From the NCBI GenBank assembly GCA_024919215.1, contig CP103437.1, positions 124,001-188,000 on the forward strand: a stretch of DNA of 64,000 nt. Direction: 5' to 3'. Of this stretch, positions 50,812 through 59,517 are shown piece after piece. The position numbers were made by a program, and so were the translations under genes. Below the pieces are notes generated by a model. It was not told where the DNA came from, ran no database searches, and saw nothing but the letters and a program-made list of their open reading frames with translations. The DNA is from Methylophilaceae bacterium LSUCC0665 (GTDB lineage Bacteria; Pseudomonadota; Gammaproteobacteria; Burkholderiales; Methylophilaceae). The first letter of the stretch is position 1. Every line of letters begins with the position of its first letter.

Positions 50812-52008
50812 CTATTTGTTAGCATCTTCATAATAAATTAGAGCAATGATCATGGTCAGGGCTACAAACAGACCAAAAATAAAAACAATCCCATTAATAG
50901 GTAGTGAATGTTTGACCATAAATGTGTATGCACCGCTCAGAATTAAAATTCCAAGGTTTTCACTAAAGTTTTGAACAGCAATTGAGTGTCCAGCACCTAT
51001 AAGTTTATGCCCCCGGTATTGTAATAATGCATTCATGGGAACAATTAAGATCCCGCTGAAAATACCAATTAAAAGTAAATTGATTGCTGCACTCTCCCAA
51101 GAGCTCAGGAAGACCATCGCACAGACAAGAACGCCCATAAAAAAACCAATAATTAAAATTTTTACCGCATCTTTCATTTTGATATACTTTGCCGCTATCA
51201 CCGATCCAATAGCTACACCCAATGCAACCATAGCAGTTAGCATGGTCGCCTTATCTAAACCAAATGATAGAGCAAATGCTGCCCATGCAATAACCACCAA
51301 TCTTAAGGTTGCACCTGCTCCCCAAAATAATGTGGTTACGACCAAAGAAAGCTGACCGAGTGGGTCGGACCATAATTTTTTCAAAGAGGTGTAAAAATCC
51401 TTTAATAGATAGATTGGATTTTTAGTATTTAATTTATGATCAATCGGTACAAATGGAATATAACGATTACAAATTGCTGCGGCCAAATAAAGAAAAGAGA
51501 TAATTATAATTGCAATCTGAGGTGAGAAATTAGCGAATATGCCACCGACAATAGCACCTAAAATAATTGCAGCGACAGTTAAACCTTCAACCCATCCATT
51601 TGCTGCGACTAATTCTTTAGGTGGTAATAATTCGGTTAATATCCCATATTTTGCTGGTGAGTATGATGCTGCACCAATGCCTACAATACCGTAAGAATAT
51701 AATGGAGGGACACCAGCTAACATTGCGAGACTCCCAACAAGCTTAATAGCATTTGAAAAAAACATAACATTGCTTTTGGGGAACGCATCTGCGATTGCAC
51801 CGACAAAGGGAGCCAACAAAATATATGAAATCACAAAAAATTGCAGTAATAAAGGCTGATGCCATACCGGAGCTTGCATATTTGCCAAAAGTGCAATTGC
51901 GGCAAATAAAAGTGCATTATCAGCTAATGCTGATAAAAATTGCGCACTTAAAAAAAAGTAAAAGCCTCTGCTATGAACAGACGATTGATTAGAGAGCTTC
52001 TGCTGCAT
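50812..52008 (-). CDS. lplT: Lysophospholipid transporter LplT
   Basis: LplT is a major-facilitator flippase for lysophospholipids in the inner membrane. The 398-residue protein has about twelve membrane segments, with FYFFLSAQFLSALADNALLFAA (split), APFVGAIADAFPKSNVMFFSN and LLPPKELVAANGWVEGLTV typical of the family. No acyltransferase partner (aas) is visible nearby. It overlaps phoH by 20 bases on the same strand. Confidence 0.9.
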   Translation of the reverse strand: MQQKLSNQSSVHSRGFYFFLSAQFLSALADNALLFAAIALLANMQAPVWHQPLLLQFFVISYILLAPFVGAIADAFPKSNVMFFSNAIKLVGSLAMLAGVPPLYSYGIVGIGAASYSPAKYGILTELLPPKELVAANGWVEGLTVAAIILGAIVGGIFANFSPQIAIIIISFLYLAAAICNRYIPFVPIDHKLNTKNPIYLLKDFYTSLKKLWSDPLGQLSLVVTTLFWGAGATLRLVVIAWAAFALSFGLDKATMLTAMVALGVAIGSVIAAKYIKMKDAVKILIIGFFMGVLVCAMVFLSSWESAAINLLLIGIFSGILIVPMNALLQYRGHKLIGAGHSIAVQNFSENLGILILSGAYTFMVKHSLPINGIVFIFGLFVALTMIIALIYYEDANK

Positions 52009-53371
52009 AATCTGCTAGACGCGAACGCTCGCCTCTTTGTAAAGTGACATGTCCGTTATGATGCCAGCCTTTAAATCGATCCACGACAAAAGTCAGCCCT
52101 GAACTACCTTCTGTTAAATAGGGTGTATCAATTTGGGCAATGTTACCTAAGCAAACTACTTTAGTTCCAGGCCCAGCTCTAGTAATAAGCGTTTTCATCT
52201 GCTTTGGAGTGAGGTTTTGAGCTTCATCAATAATTAAGAATTTTTTGAGGAAAGTACGTCCTCGCATAAAATTTAAGGATTTAACCTTAATTCTAGACTT
52301 AATTAAATCTTGTGTCGCTGCTCTGCCCCAGTCTCCAGCTGTTTCATCAGATTTATTTAGGACATCTAAATTATCCTCTAATGCACCCATCCAAGGATTC
52401 ATTTTTTCTTCTTCTGTTCCAGGTAAAAAACCAATATCTTCACCAACAGATACAGTCACTCTGGTCATAATAATTTCTGAGTATAGCTTGAGATCCAAGG
52501 TTTGTTGAAGAGCCGCAGCAAGAGTTAGTAATGTTTTACCAGTCCCCGCTTGACCAAGCAGTGTTACAAAATCAACATTAGGATCCATTAGTAGGTTAAG
52601 GGCAAAATTTTGTTCTTTGTTACGGGCATTGATACCCCAAACATTAAATTTAGAATTCGAGTAATCTTGAACAATTTCCAACGTCGCTGTATTTTTTTGC
52701 ACCTTACGAACTATGGCATGAAATGGCTTATCGAACTCATAGCAAACAAACTCATTTTGCACAAAATCTTTACATTGCGGACCAGTTAATTTGTAAAACA
52801 TCTTACCTTCTTCTTGCCAGGATTCCATGTCCTTACTATGTTTTTCCCAAAAATTTTCTGGTAACTCTGTAATTCCAGAATGAAGTAATTCAGTGTCCTC
52901 AAGAACTTTGTCATTGAAATAATCTTCGGCCGAAATAGATAGAGCACGTGCTTTAATACGAATATTAATGTCTTTAGAGACAAGAATAACTTCTCTCTTA
53001 AAGTATTCTGTTTTAAGGAAATGAACGACTCCAAGAATTTGATTGTCCGCCTTACTTCCAGCCAGCATTGGAAGCTCATAATCAATAGGTTGAGTTTGTA
53101 AGAATAAACGACCAGAATTTTTACTAAATTTATCTAAAATACATCCTTGATCAAGATTAGTTTCTGTATCAGCAATAATTTCTTCAATGAAGCGACTGGT
53201 CTGTCTTGCATTTCTGGCGACCTCAGACCCCCCTTTTTTAATATTATCAAGTTCCTCTAAAGTCACCATTGGCAGATAGATGTCATGCTCTTCAAAACGA
53301 TATAAACAACTTGGATCATGCAGTAATACATTTGTGTCAAGCACAAAGAGTTTTGTTTTTTTATTTACCAT
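51989..53371 (-). CDS. PIN-PhoH family ATPase
   Basis: This 460-residue protein combines an N-terminal PIN nuclease-like domain (about 5-145, FVLDTNVLLHDPSCLYRF) with a C-terminal PhoH ATPase (about 245-450, Walker A GQAGTGKTLL, Walker B FLIIDEAQNLTP). PhoH2-type PIN-PhoH proteins unwind and cleave RNA in vitro, and the YlaK branch has this layout. The physiological role is uncertain. Confidence 0.92.
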   Translation of the reverse strand: MVNKKTKLFVLDTNVLLHDPSCLYRFEEHDIYLPMVTLEELDNIKKGGSEVARNARQTSRFIEEIIADTETNLDQGCILDKFSKNSGRLFLQTQPIDYELPMLAGSKADNQILGVVHFLKTEYFKREVILVSKDINIRIKARALSISAEDYFNDKVLEDTELLHSGITELPENFWEKHSKDMESWQEEGKMFYKLTGPQCKDFVQNEFVCYEFDKPFHAIVRKVQKNTATLEIVQDYSNSKFNVWGINARNKEQNFALNLLMDPNVDFVTLLGQAGTGKTLLTLAAALQQTLDLKLYSEIIMTRVTVSVGEDIGFLPGTEEEKMNPWMGALEDNLDVLNKSDETAGDWGRAATQDLIKSRIKVKSLNFMRGRTFLKKFLIIDEAQNLTPKQMKTLITRAGPGTKVVCLGNIAQIDTPYLTEGSSGLTFVVDRFKGWHHNGHVTLQRGERSRLADYAAEAL

Positions 53372-53384
53372 AGATTAATATTTC

Positions 53385-53828
53385 TCAAGAACTTAGAAAA
53401 TCAAGGACTTCATCAACATGGCCATTGACTTTGACACCACGCCATTCTTTGATGATTTTGCCATCTTCATCAACAACAAAGGTACTTCTCTCAATGCCTC
53501 TGACTTGTTTACCATACATATTTTTCATCTTAATAACGTCAAATATATTACAAGCTATTTCATCAGGGTCAGAAAGCAATTCAAAATTAAAGTTGTATTT
53601 GTTTTTAAAATTTTCGTGAGATTTTAAACTGTCTCTAGAGACACCAAAAACTTCGCAATTTTTAGCTTTAAACTCTGCCAACTTAGTTGAAAAATCAATA
53701 CCTTCATTGGTGCATCCAGGGGTTGAATCTTTTGGATAAAAATAGATGACTAATTTTTTACCTGAAAATTTATTTAATTCAAAATTGAGATCATTAGTGC
53801 CTTGCAGTGAGAAGTTTTTTAATTTCAT
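53385..53828 (-). CDS. bcp: Peroxiredoxin of the BCP family
   Basis: BCP reduces hydroperoxides. The peroxidatic Cys lies in STPGCTNEG at about residue 38, with the catalytic Thr and Pro before it and an Arg in the RSTFVVDEDGKI region. The resolving Cys found five residues on in E. coli BCP is replaced (Ile region), so this may act as a 1-Cys enzyme or use a distant Cys. The length of 147 is normal. It is 13 bases before phoH on the same strand. Confidence 0.9.
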   Translation of the reverse strand: MKLKNFSLQGTNDLNFELNKFSGKKLVIYFYPKDSTPGCTNEGIDFSTKLAEFKAKNCEVFGVSRDSLKSHENFKNKYNFNFELLSDPDEIACNIFDVIKMKNMYGKQVRGIERSTFVVDEDGKIIKEWRGVKVNGHVDEVLDFLSS

Positions 53829-53875
53829 TTATTTATTCTACCTAAAATTTACGACAAATTTGTGACAATCAAACT

Positions 53876-54550
53876 TCATTCAAGTTTAAAAGATATTGGG
53901 ACCAATACGGTGAAATTTTTAAGTCTTAACTCTTCAGGGGGTTGAGGAAATGGCGATGCTCTTTTTACCATGTCAATAGCCTCATTGTTAAGAATTTTAT
54001 ATCGTGATTCCTCAAGAATATTAGCTTTGACAAGATTTCCTTGAGGATCGATTTCAATATTTAATAAAACTTCACCTTGCCATTGACGCATCTGCGCAAT
54101 TTTAGGATATTTTTTTTGCTTAGCTATGGCTCTGGTCAGCTGGTTTGTGTAGCTATCGGTTATTTTTTTTACTACTTCTGGAGATGGTTGTGGTGGAATA
54201 TATTCCTGAACTTTTTCTATGGGAGCAATTTCTTCAGGTTCAGTAAACTCTGTTATTTCTTCAATAACAGGCTCAGGCAATTCCTCAATTACTTTCTCTT
54301 GAATAGGAGCTAACTCTTTTATAGGCTCGGGTTTTTTTTCAGGTTTTGGTGGATCAATTTTTTTTGGTTGTTCAATAATTTTAGGTGGTTCAGGTTGAGT
54401 TAAATCAATTTCAACGTTTAAGATTTCTGGGATAGCGATATCATCATGTTGCATTTTAGGAATAATAATAAGCAGAGAAACATGCAATAACAGAGACAAG
54501 ATTATTGTCTCTAGAAATTTAACTTCGTATTTTTGTGTTGCGAGTTCCAT
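53876..54550 (-). CDS. tonB: TonB-family energy transducer
   Basis: This 224-residue protein has an N-terminal membrane helix (about 12-30), a Pro/Glu/Lys-rich periplasmic stretch (PKIIEQPKKIDPPKPEKKP, split; PEPVIEEITE) and a C-terminal TonB domain (KYPKIAQMRQWQGEVLLNIEI region, ending VPISFKLE). It should power TonB-dependent uptake, for example of metal chelates. No exbB or exbD is nearby, so partners lie elsewhere. Confidence 0.88.
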   Translation of the reverse strand: MELATQKYEVKFLETIILSLLLHVSLLIIIPKMQHDDIAIPEILNVEIDLTQPEPPKIIEQPKKIDPPKPEKKPEPIKELAPIQEKVIEELPEPVIEEITEFTEPEEIAPIEKVQEYIPPQPSPEVVKKITDSYTNQLTRAIAKQKKYPKIAQMRQWQGEVLLNIEIDPQGNLVKANILEESRYKILNNEAIDMVKRASPFPQPPEELRLKNFTVLVPISFKLE

Positions 54551-54585
54551 TGAGCAGTCAATTATAATATTTTTTGGTTATTTCT

Positions 54586-55860
54586 CTAAATTAAGCCATC
54601 AAAAAGTATGACTTTGACGTAAGTGTTTTTTTCCAATACGTCTTCTTTTTCAGCCATCAAAATAAAACAATTTGCATCTGACATCGATTTCAACATGCCA
54701 GAACCCTGCTGATTCAATGGTTTTACACAGTAACCTTTCACAGTTTTTTCCAAATAGGCGCGAACAAATTCAGTCCGACCTTTTTTTCGAATGATTTTTT
54801 GTCCTAATTTTGCTTCCAGGATTGGCGTTGATTCAAACTGAAAATTTCCCATCATGAGTTTGATACTTGGCTTGACAAATTGAAGAAAGGTAACAGCAGC
54901 AGAAACCGGGTTTCCTGGCAATCCAAAATAAAAAGATTTTTTAATCTTACCAAAAGCCATCGGTCTTCCTGGTTTGATTGCCATTTTCCAAAAAAGGACT
55001 TTCCCTATGTTGGATAGTGCCTCTTTCATATAATCAGCTTCACCCACTGATACCCCGCCTGTGGTAATAATTAAATCATTCTCTTTAGAGGCTGTTTCAA
55101 GTTGCTTTTCTAGCTTGAATTTATTATCTGATAGATTTCCATAATCATTGAAATGAAGATTCATCTTGTGCATAAATGATTTAATCAGATAGCGATTACT
55201 ATCATAAACCTGACCAGGCTTTATTTTTTCGCCAAGCTGAACAACCTCATCCCCTGTGCTAAAAAAACCAACTTTTAAACTTTCGAATACCTTAATTTCA
55301 GAAATCCCCAAAGAGGCTAATAGGCCAATATGAAGAGGGTTTAGGTATGTTCCTTTTTTTAAGGCAATTTCATTTTTTGAAATATCTTCACCAGCTTTGC
55401 GAATGTTTGCCCCTTTTTTTGGTTGAAAATCAAAACAGACTAAATCCTTATCAATTTTTACTAGCTCTTGAGGAATAACTGTATCAAAACCTTTGGGAAT
55501 CATCCCCCCAGTCATAATTTTGAAACAAACACTACCTATTTTATTTGGATCAACTGGATGACCCGCTAATATTTTCCCCATCAACTTTACTTTATTGTTA
55601 TTTTTTTTTAGCTCTTGATGTCGAAAAACATAACCATCCATGGCAGAGTTATCATAGTTTGGAACATTAATCGATGACTTTATTTCTGTGGCTAAAATAA
55701 GTCCTAGAGCATCTTCAATAGAAACTTTTTTAGTTTTTTTAATGGGCTCAATGAGTTGCTCTAAATAGAGAATGGCTTTTTGATAAGTTAAAGAGTTAGG
55801 ATCGTATTCAGATAAGCATCCTTTATCTTTATATAGGTCTGTTAAATTAATTTTGTTCAT
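54586..55860 (-). CDS. moeA: Molybdopterin molybdenumtransferase MoeA
   Basis: MoeA inserts molybdate into adenylylated molybdopterin. The 424-residue protein has NVPNYDNSAMDGYVFRHQE, VFTGGMIP-like KIMTGGMIPKGFDTVI, TTGGVSVGEADYM and FGLPGNPVSAAVTF. It overlaps mobA by 14 bases in a moaA-mobA-moeA run that faces the formate dehydrogenase operon, which needs the product. Confidence 0.95.
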   Translation of the reverse strand: MNKINLTDLYKDKGCLSEYDPNSLTYQKAILYLEQLIEPIKKTKKVSIEDALGLILATEIKSSINVPNYDNSAMDGYVFRHQELKKNNNKVKLMGKILAGHPVDPNKIGSVCFKIMTGGMIPKGFDTVIPQELVKIDKDLVCFDFQPKKGANIRKAGEDISKNEIALKKGTYLNPLHIGLLASLGISEIKVFESLKVGFFSTGDEVVQLGEKIKPGQVYDSNRYLIKSFMHKMNLHFNDYGNLSDNKFKLEKQLETASKENDLIITTGGVSVGEADYMKEALSNIGKVLFWKMAIKPGRPMAFGKIKKSFYFGLPGNPVSAAVTFLQFVKPSIKLMMGNFQFESTPILEAKLGQKIIRKKGRTEFVRAYLEKTVKGYCVKPLNQQGSGMLKSMSDANCFILMAEKEDVLEKNTYVKVILFDGLI

Positions 55861-56413
55861 ATTTTTTTAAATCATCATGTGAATTAATATTTGTAAAAGA
55901 TTTTTCATCAGCAAATGGAGTAGATGAGTAGCCAACATCTTTAATGAATTGAATAAAACCTCTTCCCCCCGCTTCTAAAAATTGATCTAAAAGAGGAAGT
56001 GTGGATTGATGGATTAATCCCAGAGTAGGATGCAGTCTGTCATTGACTAACGGCACTATGATTGGTTTGTCTGTATTGTTTGATGTGGATATTAATTTTT
56101 CTGTTAAATCTAATGGAATAAAAGGAGTGTCGCATGGAGCAATCTGTAACCATTGACAATCTATTTGTCGTAACCCAGCCTGAAGTCCTGCAAGTGGCCC
56201 CAGATAACTTGAAGTTTCATCTTCAATCATTTTTGTTTCTACATGAAGACTAGGTATTAAAATATTGCTGTTAATAAAAATATTATCAACTTGATTTTTA
56301 AGACGTTCAAAAACATGGTTAATTAATGGCCGCCCTAAAAAACTAACCGAGGCTTTGAACTGTCCCATCCTGGATGATTGCCCTCCAGCAATAATTAGAC
56401 CATCAACTCTCAC
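55847..56413 (-). CDS. mobA: Molybdenum cofactor guanylyltransferase MobA
   Basis: MobA adds GMP to molybdopterin to make the bis-MGD precursor used by formate dehydrogenases. The N-terminal GTP motif reads IIAGGQSSRMGQFKASVSF, where the usual Asp before Lys is Phe (QFKAS). GPLAGLQAGL and the metal-binding APCDTPFIP are normal. At 188 residues it is typical. It follows moaA by one shared-junction base and overlaps moeA. Confidence 0.92.
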   Translation of the reverse strand: MRVDGLIIAGGQSSRMGQFKASVSFLGRPLINHVFERLKNQVDNIFINSNILIPSLHVETKMIEDETSSYLGPLAGLQAGLRQIDCQWLQIAPCDTPFIPLDLTEKLISTSNNTDKPIIVPLVNDRLHPTLGLIHQSTLPLLDQFLEAGGRGFIQFIKDVGYSSTPFADEKSFTNINSHDDLKKYEQN

Positions 56414-57385
56414 TCATCCACCCGTGTGGGACATGAATCTAATCACATTGGTTTTATTTTGAAGATTAAATTCATGAGACTTAGGTTTGCTTAATAAAGA
56501 ATCAATAATTAATTTTTCAACTGCATGGTCACTGTGATGAGCTCGCAAAGGCTCAATCAAATTTACTTTTTCATTATGACCTAAACACAAATGTAAATAT
56601 CCATCGGCACTTACTCTCACTCTGTTGCATGAATCGCAAAAATTATGACTATGAGGAGATATAAACCCTACAAAAGAATTACTGCCTTTAATTTTCATAT
56701 AAACTGCGGGACCGCCAGTTCTTTTATTATTTTCTTCAAGAGAATACTTTTTTTCTATGATTTTTTTTGCATCATTACTGCTGATGAAACTTGTGGAGCG
56801 ATCATAGCCAATTTCACCCAAAGGCATCTGTTCAATAAAACTGATATTAAAATTTTGCTTTACCGCATAAGAGACTAAATCGACAATCTCATGATCATTC
56901 ACGTTTTTCATCAACACAGTATTCAGTTTTATTTGAAAGTATTCCTTTGCGACTTCAAGATTAGCAAGAACTTCATTTAAGTTGCCAATCCTGGTGATTT
57001 TTTTAAAATTCTCAGAACATAAACTATCTAAACTGACATTAATTCGTTTAATTTTTGATTGTTTAAGCACATCCATTTTTTGATCAAGCTGTGATCCATT
57101 AGTAGTTAAGGTCAGCTCCTTAAGCTTTGTATGTTGACTTAGCTTTTCGATTAATTCGTTTACCCCTCTTCTTACAAGGGGCTCGCCACCTGTGAGCCTG
57201 ATTTTTTCAACACCTAAATTAATGAAAATATTGGCCAACCTATTCATTTCTTCGATCGTTAACATTTGATGTTTTGGCATAAATTCAATGTCTTCGCTCA
57301 TGCAATATTGGCATCGAAAGTCACAGCGATCCGTCACTGATAACCTTAAATAATTAATTTTTCGATTAAAAGGGTCTTGTAACAT
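56414..57385 (-). CDS. moaA: GTP 3',8-cyclase MoaA
   Basis: MoaA is a radical SAM enzyme that starts molybdopterin synthesis from GTP. The first [4Fe-4S] site is CDFRCQYC, the second cluster Cys lie in FCDSCNRVRVSADGYLHLCLG (split), RLTGGEPLVRRG follows the first, and the C-terminus ends in the essential GG. It is first in the moaA-mobA-moeA operon and divergent from fdsG across a 95-base gap. Confidence 0.96.
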   Translation of the reverse strand: MLQDPFNRKINYLRLSVTDRCDFRCQYCMSEDIEFMPKHQMLTIEEMNRLANIFINLGVEKIRLTGGEPLVRRGVNELIEKLSQHTKLKELTLTTNGSQLDQKMDVLKQSKIKRINVSLDSLCSENFKKITRIGNLNEVLANLEVAKEYFQIKLNTVLMKNVNDHEIVDLVSYAVKQNFNISFIEQMPLGEIGYDRSTSFISSNDAKKIIEKKYSLEENNKRTGGPAVYMKIKGSNSFVGFISPHSHNFCDSCNRVRVSADGYLHLCLGHNEKVNLIEPLRAHHSDHAVEKLIIDSLLSKPKSHEFNLQNKTNVIRFMSHTGG

Positions 57386-57441
57386 ACAAATTAATATGTA
57401 TCTTTAATGATTTCTATTAAAAAAAAATGTCTACTATCCAG

Positions 57442-57447
57442 TATAAT
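57442..57447 (+). promoter_or_regulatory. Candidate -10 element of the fds operon
   Basis: A perfect TATAAT lies 33 bases before the fdsG ATG in the divergent moaA/fdsG gap. The -35 region is A-rich and poor, so an activator may be needed. A weak inverted repeat, ACATA/TATGT (57382-57399), overlaps the moaA start. Confidence 0.45.
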
Positions 57448-57480
57448 AGGGGTATTCTGAAGGTCAACTAATTTTAACCA

Positions 57481-57933
57481 ATGGATAAAAATAAAATACA
57501 ACATCATATTGAAAAATATAAATCATTACCTGGTGGATTGCTCCCACTAATGCATGCCATTCAGGATGATCTTGGCTATATTCCAGAGGAAAGTTACCCT
57601 CTAATTTCACAAGAGATGAGTTTGTCTGTGGCAGAAATTCATGGATTTGTTAGTTTTTATCATCATTTTCGAACCAAAAAGACAGGTAAAAATCTTATTC
57701 AGGTTTGTCGTGCAGAGTCTTGTCAGGCCATGAATTCTAAATCAATCGAAATTTATTTAAAGGATAAATTAGGGATTGATTATCACGAAATGACAGAAGA
57801 TCAAAAATTTAGTTTAGAACCAGTATATTGTTTGGGAAACTGTGCATGTTCTCCATCAATTATGATTAATGATGATGTGTACGGTAGGGTGGATAAAGAA
57901 AAAATTGATAAATTGATCAAGGATATTGAATAA
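57481..57933 (+). CDS. fdsG: NAD-dependent formate dehydrogenase gamma subunit FdsG
   Basis: FdsG is the NuoE-like [2Fe-2S] subunit. The four cluster cysteines lie in CRAESCQAM and CLGNCACSP (about residues 81-86 and 121-125) with the N-terminal helical region [18 protein letters not shown]. At 150 residues it is typical. It heads the fdsGBA-fdhD-fdsD operon, which oxidises formate to CO2 and makes NADH. Confidence 0.95.
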   Translation: MDKNKIQHHIEKYKSLPGGLLPLMHAIQDDLGYIPEESYPLISQEMSLSVAEIHGFVSFYHHFRTKKTGKNLIQVCRAESCQAMNSKSIEIYLKDKLGIDYHEMTEDQKFSLEPVYCLGNCACSPSIMINDDVYGRVDKEKIDKLIKDIE

Positions 57934-59487
57934 ATGACTATTAAGATTTATGTCCCTATAGACTCTACAGCTCAGTCGCTTGGAGCAAATGAGATAGCAA
58001 TTGCAATTGAATTGGAAGCTCAAAAAAGAAAACTAGAAATTGAGCTCATCAGAAATGGTTCAAGAGGTTTGTTTTGGTTAGAGCCTCTGGTGGAAGTGGT
58101 CCATAATGGTAATCGTATAGCGTATGGACCGATCATTGAAGAAGATGTTAAAAGCCTTTTTGACTCTAAGTTTTATGAGGGCGGTCAACATGATAAATAT
58201 CTTGGCAAGACCGATGAGATTGCTTGGTTAAAAAATCAGGAAAGATTAACGTTTGTTAGAGTAGGCATTACAGACCCTCTTTCTTTAAAGGATTATTTGG
58301 ATCATGAGGGCTTTGTGGGTTTAAAAAAAGCGGTTAACTTTGAACCACAAAAAATTGTTGATGAAGTTAAGGATTCAGGACTACGAGGAAGAGGTGGTGC
58401 AGCTTTTCCAACCGGAATTAAGTGGCAAACAGTTTTAGATACCCAGTCATCGCAAAAATATATTGTGTGCAATGCTGATGAGGGAGATTCTGGAACTTTT
58501 TCTGATCGAATGATCATGGAAAATGACCCCTTTCTTTTAATCGAAGGAATGATAATTGCAGGATTAGCCGTTAATGCAGATCATGGTTATATCTATTTAA
58601 GATCCGAATATCCACATGCACTAGATGTGTTAAATAAGGCTATTAACATTGCCGAAGAAAATAACTACCTTGGTAAAAATATATTAAATTCGAATAAAAA
58701 TTTTACTCTGGAAGTAAGGCGAGCAGCAGGAGCATATATTTGTGGTGAAGAAACCTCACTGCTTGAAAGTTTAGAAGGTAAGCGGGGTTTGGTAAGGTAT
58801 AAACCACCACTACCAGCTATTGAAGGTTTATTTGGGAAGCCAACAGTTGTTAACAATGTGATTTCACTAGCTACCATCCCAATTATTCTATCCAAAGGCG
58901 CACAATACTATGCAGACTTTGGTGTTGGAAGATCAAAAGGAACATTGCCAATTCAGCTAGCTGGAAATCTAAAACAAACAGGCTTAATCGAAAAGGCTTT
59001 TGGTATCACGTTAAGGGAGCTGTTGTATGATTTTGGCGGAGGATCAGCAACGGGAAAGAAAATAAAAGCTGTTCAAGTTGGTGGGCCGCTTGGAGCATTT
59101 ATATCTGAAGAAAATTTTGATATTGAGCTAGATTATGAAGCATATTCAAAATTAAATGCAGTTGTTGGTCATGGAGGTATCGTCGTATTTGATGAGGATG
59201 TCAATATGGCTGAAATGGCTAGATATTCATTTGAATTTTGTGCAATTGAATCATGTGGTAAATGTACTCCATGTAGGATTGGTTCAACCCGTGGGATGGA
59301 AGTAATAGATAAGATTGTAGCGAAAGATGAGCAGCCAAAAAATGTGGCATTGTTAGAAAATTTATGCGATACCATGGTCAATGGCTCCCTCTGTGCCATG
59401 GGAGGGATGACGCCCTTCCCGGTCATGAGTGCACTGAAGTATTTCCCTAATGATTTTGGGGTTGAATCTAAGCCATTGAAAACATAA
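57934..59487 (+). CDS. fdsB: NAD-dependent formate dehydrogenase beta subunit FdsB
   Basis: FdsB is the NuoF-like subunit carrying FMN and NAD sites. An N-terminal thioredoxin-like region (about 1-95) precedes the NuoF core with GLRGRGGAAFPTGIKW, NADEGDSGTFSDR and GAYICGEETSLLESLEG, then the [4Fe-4S] motif ESCGKCTPCRIGS with a later Cys. Length is 517 residues. It starts directly after the fdsG stop. Confidence 0.95.
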   Translation: MTIKIYVPIDSTAQSLGANEIAIAIELEAQKRKLEIELIRNGSRGLFWLEPLVEVVHNGNRIAYGPIIEEDVKSLFDSKFYEGGQHDKYLGKTDEIAWLKNQERLTFVRVGITDPLSLKDYLDHEGFVGLKKAVNFEPQKIVDEVKDSGLRGRGGAAFPTGIKWQTVLDTQSSQKYIVCNADEGDSGTFSDRMIMENDPFLLIEGMIIAGLAVNADHGYIYLRSEYPHALDVLNKAINIAEENNYLGKNILNSNKNFTLEVRRAAGAYICGEETSLLESLEGKRGLVRYKPPLPAIEGLFGKPTVVNNVISLATIPIILSKGAQYYADFGVGRSKGTLPIQLAGNLKQTGLIEKAFGITLRELLYDFGGGSATGKKIKAVQVGGPLGAFISEENFDIELDYEAYSKLNAVVGHGGIVVFDEDVNMAEMARYSFEFCAIESCGKCTPCRIGSTRGMEVIDKIVAKDEQPKNVALLENLCDTMVNGSLCAMGGMTPFPVMSALKYFPNDFGVESKPLKT

Positions 59488-59517
59488 AATAAGGTTATTA
59501 AATAAAAGGTTATAACT

